A DNA stretch of 17,124 nucleotides. Origin: an uncultured Clostridia bacterium. GTDB taxonomy: Bacteria > Bacillota > Clostridia > TANB77 > CAG-508. The stretch spans positions 1 through 17,124 of the forward strand of contig CAKPDW010000029.1 of NCBI GenBank assembly GCA_934149115.1. Reading direction: 5' to 3'. The position numbers were made by a program, and so were the translations under genes. The notes under the pieces are model-generated. The model was not told the DNA's origin. It was given only the letters and a program-made list of their open reading frames with translations, and made no database searches. Shown one piece after another: positions 14,451 to 17,124 of this stretch. How positions within the stretch are numbered: position 1 is the first letter of the stretch; every line of letters begins with the position of its first letter.

Positions 14451-15134
14451 TTAATCTTCTTTGTCAAAAATACTATGTTTTCCATCTGATAGCATTTTTA
14501 CTTGATTTGCTTTCATTAATTTGTTTTTTAATATTCTAAATGGCTCTATGATTATATCTCTTGCTTTTTCTGCGATTTTTATCATTTTATTTTTTATGCT
14601 GTTTTCTTCTTGAAATCTTTCTTGTTCTTCTTTTTCATATTCTTCTATTTTACTTTCGACTTCAGGAAGATTTAATTTATATTCTTCGTATTTTATTTCT
14701 TCTAAATCATCTTTAGAATTAACTCTCAATACTTTTACATTTTCTTTTTTTAGTAAAATTATATATTCAGATACATCATATATCCTAGTTTCAATATCTT
14801 CTATTTTTAAAATTTTTCTTGTTTTAGATACATTAGGTATTTTTTTGATTTTGTAATTTAGATTTTCAGACATTTGAGCTGATTCTTTTTCTAAATCATA
14901 TTCATGTCCTTCAGGATAATTAACTCTATCCATTGCAAAAAAATCATTATCATAAAATAATATTGTAACTGTTTTTTCATTATCATTAAATTTATATATC
15001 TTAACTTTTTCCAAGTCAAAATTTTCCATTGTTTTTTTAAACTCGAAAATAGTTTTTGTATTAATTTTTTCTAATTCATTTTTTAAATTTAATTTAACTT
15101 TTATTTCTTTTTTTTCTAATTCATTATTTTCCAC
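14451..15134 (-). CDS. unrecognised charged protein
   Basis: A 227-residue protein I do not recognise. It is rich in Lys and Glu, with no signal peptide, membrane helix or known motif. The N-terminal two thirds look like a mixed alpha/beta domain (VTILFYDNDFFAMDRVNY near 56-73; YIILLKKENVKVLRV near 124-138). A glutamate-rich probable coiled coil follows (about 157-178) and then a basic helical segment with KARDIIIEPFRILKNKLMKA. It starts with GTG, preceded by AGAGGGG at good spacing and a strong promoter. It lies between hslO and gatCAB with its own terminator. The strong expression signals make it a real gene; the function is unknown and probably cytoplasmic. Confidence 0.75.
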   Translation of the reverse strand: MENNELEKKEIKVKLNLKNELEKINTKTIFEFKKTMENFDLEKVKIYKFNDNEKTVTILFYDNDFFAMDRVNYPEGHEYDLEKESAQMSENLNYKIKKIPNVSKTRKILKIEDIETRIYDVSEYIILLKKENVKVLRVNSKDDLEEIKYEEYKLNLPEVESKIEEYEKEEQERFQEENSIKNKMIKIAEKARDIIIEPFRILKNKLMKANQVKMLSDGKHSIFDKED

Positions 15135-15168
15135 TTTTTATCCCCTCTTGTCCTTCAAAAGTGAACTC

Positions 15169-15197
15169 ATTATAGTTTTTGTATTGTTATAAGTCAA
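15169..15197 (-). promoter_or_regulatory. sigma-A-type promoter of the 227-residue protein gene
   Basis: On the minus strand TTGACT (15197-15192), 17 bases, TATAAT (15174-15169), about 35 bases upstream of the GTG start. The gene therefore does not depend on read-through from hslO. Confidence 0.85.
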
Positions 15198-15236
15198 TTA
15201 CATAATCATTTCATTTTCGTAACAAAATTCCATTTT

Positions 15237-16121
15237 TTACATTTTTTCTATAATTTCTTGGATTTTTTGTTTGTCAAATTGGTATCTTTTATTACAAAAA
15301 TGACATACTGTTTCTATACTTTCTTCTTCATTTATAATCTGCTGTAATTCTTTCTTCCCTAAGGAAATTAGTCCTTTTTCGAACTTACTAAAACTGCAAT
15401 TACACTTGTACTTTAATGTATCATTTTCTTCGATTTTTTTTATCTTTGTATCTCCTGTAATTATTTCTGCAATTTCGTCTAAATTCTTATTTTCTGCTAA
15501 AATTTTGCTTATTGATGGTACTTTTTTTATGTTTTCTTCGAGTTTTGTTACAATTTCGTCTGTAACGTCTGGGAACAAAGACATTAGGTATCCTCCGGCC
15601 TTAAAAACTCCATCTTTATTTACTAAAACTCCTAATGCAATTGCTGTTTTTTTCTGTTCTGACTCGACAAAATATCTTGCAAAATCTTCTGCAATTTCTC
15701 CACTTGTAAGTGGGACAATTCCAATATATGGTTCTTTTAATCCTATATCTTTTATTACATTTAGATATCCTGATTTTCCAACTGCTCCTCCAACATCTAT
15801 TTTTCCATTTGGATTTAATGGTAATTCTATATGTGGATTTTGAATATATGCTCTTACATTAGGATTTTTATCTGATACAGCAATCATTGTTCCTATTGGG
15901 CCATCTCCTTTTATTTGAGCCGTTATGCTATCATTTTCGTTTTTTAAATCTACACCCATTAGTGTTACTGCTGTTAATAATCTTCCTAATGCAGCTGTTG
16001 TTGTTGGAGTTAAATCGTGAATTTTTCTAGCTTCCTCAACTATTTCTGTAGTCTCTGCAACTGTTATAGCTACTTTTCCATCATATGCTAAATATTTTTT
16101 TAATTTATCTGTATGTTCCAT
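15237..16121 (-). CDS. hslO: redox-regulated holdase chaperone Hsp33
   Basis: Hsp33 is a cytoplasmic chaperone kept inactive by a zinc site; oxidation releases the zinc, forms disulfides and switches on binding of unfolding proteins. The 294-residue product shows the four redox cysteines as Cys240-x-Cys242 and Cys273-x-x-Cys276 in the C-terminal domain. The core carries LGRLLTA.TLMG, IKGDGPIGTM, NPNGK.DVGGAVGKSGYL and an FARYFVESEQ..TAIALGV segment, all family marks. The start at 16121 follows AGAGG; an in-frame ATG at 16148 is too close to the predicted transcript start (near 16153). A single gene with a good promoter, between rpoC and the unknown gene. Confidence 0.96.
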   Translation of the reverse strand: MEHTDKLKKYLAYDGKVAITVAETTEIVEEARKIHDLTPTTTAALGRLLTAVTLMGVDLKNENDSITAQIKGDGPIGTMIAVSDKNPNVRAYIQNPHIELPLNPNGKIDVGGAVGKSGYLNVIKDIGLKEPYIGIVPLTSGEIAEDFARYFVESEQKKTAIALGVLVNKDGVFKAGGYLMSLFPDVTDEIVTKLEENIKKVPSISKILAENKNLDEIAEIITGDTKIKKIEENDTLKYKCNCSFSKFEKGLISLGKKELQQIINEEESIETVCHFCNKRYQFDKQKIQEIIEKM

Positions 16122-16159
16122 TTTATATAAACCTCTTTCTTCTACCATTTTATTTGTCT

Positions 16160-16188
16160 ATTATACACATTTTTTGCAGTTTTATCAA
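16160..16188 (-). promoter_or_regulatory. sigma-A-type promoter of hslO
   Basis: On the minus strand TTGATA (16188-16183), 17 bases, TATAAT (16165-16160). The -10 is consensus. It lies about 40 bases upstream of the chosen ATG. Confidence 0.8.
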
Positions 16189-16231
16189 TAGAGTAAAAGG
16201 GCATCTTTTCTGTTAGATATAACTTTATAGA

Positions 16232-16270
16232 CAAAAAAATGAGGTAGAAAACTTTTGATTTTTCTACCTC
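16232..16270 (-). terminator. rho-independent terminator of rpoC
   Basis: GAGGTAGAAAA and TTTTCTACCTC (plus 16241-16251 and 16260-16270) form an 11-bp stem with an eight-base loop; seven U follow after one base on the minus strand. It begins six bases after the rpoC stop. Confidence 0.9.
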
Positions 16271-16276
16271 AACTTT

Positions 16277-17124
16277 TTATTCTTCTGCTGTTACAGGTTC
16301 TTTATGTTCTTCATTTTCTCTCTCTGTTTCTTTTGGTTTTACTTCTGTATTTATTTTTAAGTTCTTATATTTCTTTAATCCTGTTCCTGCTGGAATTAAT
16401 TTTCCTATGATAACATTTTCTTTTAATCCTAGCAATTCGTCTGTTTTTCCTTTGATTGCTGCTTCTGTTAATACTTTTGTTGTCTCTTGGAATGATGCAG
16501 CTGATAAGAAACTGTCTGTTGCTAATGATGCTTTTGTTATACCTAGTAAAACTCTCTTTCCTTTTGCTGGTCTCTTTCCTTCTGCTATTGCTTTTTCATT
16601 TGCTTCTTCAAATTCATATCTATCAATTAATGAAGCTGTAAATAATCCTGTTTCTCCAGCATCTTCAACTCTTACTTTGCTTAACATTTGTTTTGTTATT
16701 ACTTCAATATGTTTATCGTTAATATCAACACCTTGGTTTCTATAAACTTTTTGTACTTCAGAAATAATATATTTATATACTCCTTCTGGTCCGTTAATTG
16801 CAAGTATTTCATTTGGATTTATGCTTCCTTCTGTTAGTGGGTCTCCAGCGTTTATCTCGTCTCCTTCTTTAACTTTTAATTTTGAACCAAATGGAATTAC
16901 ATATGTTTTTGCTTGGTCTTTTCCAACTACAGTTACTTCTTTTCTTTTCTTTTCATCTTTTATTGTAACTTTTCCTGCAATCTCAGTAATTGTTGCAAGT
17001 CCTTTAGGGTTTCTAGCTTCAAATAACTCCTCAACTCTAGGAAGACCTTGTGTAATATCTCCTCCAGCTACACCACCTGTATGGAATGTTCTCATTGTAA
17101 GCTGTGTACCAGGCTCACCAATTG
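16277..17124 (-). CDS. rpoC: DNA-directed RNA polymerase subunit beta', C-terminal part
   Basis: Partial gene whose 5' part lies beyond the right edge; about 282 C-terminal residues are present. The first visible residues read IGEPGTQLTMRTFHTGGVAGGDITQGLPRVEELFEARNPKG, one of the most conserved blocks of bacterial beta' (the region around the trigger-loop end and bridge). Later blocks GIPxx-type KGKRVLLGITKASLATDSFLSAASFQETTKVLTEAAIKGK and LLGLKENVIIGKLIPAGTG are also diagnostic. The tail after the last block is acidic and lacks conservation, as usual. A strong terminator ends the transcript directly after the stop. Confidence 0.97.
   Translation of the reverse strand, partial: IGEPGTQLTMRTFHTGGVAGGDITQGLPRVEELFEARNPKGLATITEIAGKVTIKDEKKRKEVTVVGKDQAKTYVIPFGSKLKVKEGDEINAGDPLTEGSINPNEILAINGPEGVYKYIISEVQKVYRNQGVDINDKHIEVITKQMLSKVRVEDAGETGLFTASLIDRYEFEEANEKAIAEGKRPAKGKRVLLGITKASLATDSFLSAASFQETTKVLTEAAIKGKTDELLGLKENVIIGKLIPAGTGLKKYKNLKINTEVKPKETERENEEHKEPVTAEE

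Noticed and set aside
1..17124. Reassigned UGA (Trp) as in mollicutes, prompted by the very low GC content.
   Set aside because: Tryptophan positions in conserved genes use TGG, and conserved frames show no internal TGA; nearly all genes stop at TAA. The presence of sigG also points to a spore former with the normal code.
1..17124. CRISPR array, tRNA, rRNA, transposase or prophage genes.
   Set aside because: None seen on reading both strands; the repeats present are hairpins near terminators, not spaced direct repeats.

Overview
This window looks like the chromosome of a spore-forming, very AT-rich Firmicute, most likely an uncultured or poorly studied member of the Clostridia. The evidence is a sigma-G gene next to a YlmC/YmxH-type sporulation gene, a DAP-type cell wall enzyme (DapF), GatCAB, a sortase, strong AGGAGG-type ribosome binding sites, near-consensus sigma-A promoters and almost exclusively TAA stops. 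The lineage is an inference. There is no rRNA, tRNA, CRISPR array, prophage or insertion sequence that I can see. The content is mostly housekeeping.

Left part (1-5140): the 3' end of a PRC-barrel sporulation protein (+) abuts sigG (-) stop to stop. sigG carries a single extra base that splits it into two frames. A small three-helix membrane protein (+) follows, then a minus-strand run of SDR oxidoreductase, MBL-fold hydrolase and dapF, and then an MscS-type channel. The dapF ribosome binding site lies inside a terminator-like hairpin.

Middle (5140-8310): four minus-strand units, namely mscS, a sortase, a CarD/CdnL-type RNA polymerase regulator, and a pilin-like gene with dut. The sortase, carD and dut genes each end in a rho-independent terminator that is followed immediately by a related palindromic element. 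These three elements are the least explained structure in the window.

Right part (8310-17124): a membrane-anchored J-domain protein (+) meets a DUF348-G5-transglycosylase-like surface protein (-). lemA (+) then meets the gatCAB operon (-), which makes Gln-tRNA and/or Asn-tRNA by transamidation. Upstream of gatCAB are an unrecognised charged protein, hslO (Hsp33) and the C-terminal part of rpoC, each with its own promoter and/or terminator. Most minus-strand genes here appear to be short transcription units of one to three genes.

Starts were moved downstream of the longest open frame for sigG, the small membrane protein, carD, dut, the J-domain gene, gatB, gatC and hslO. The reasons are a ribosome binding site, a promoter that overlaps the longer start, or both. 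I found no obvious new multi-gene system; the strongest leads are the terminator-linked palindromes, the sigG frameshift and the dapF hairpin.
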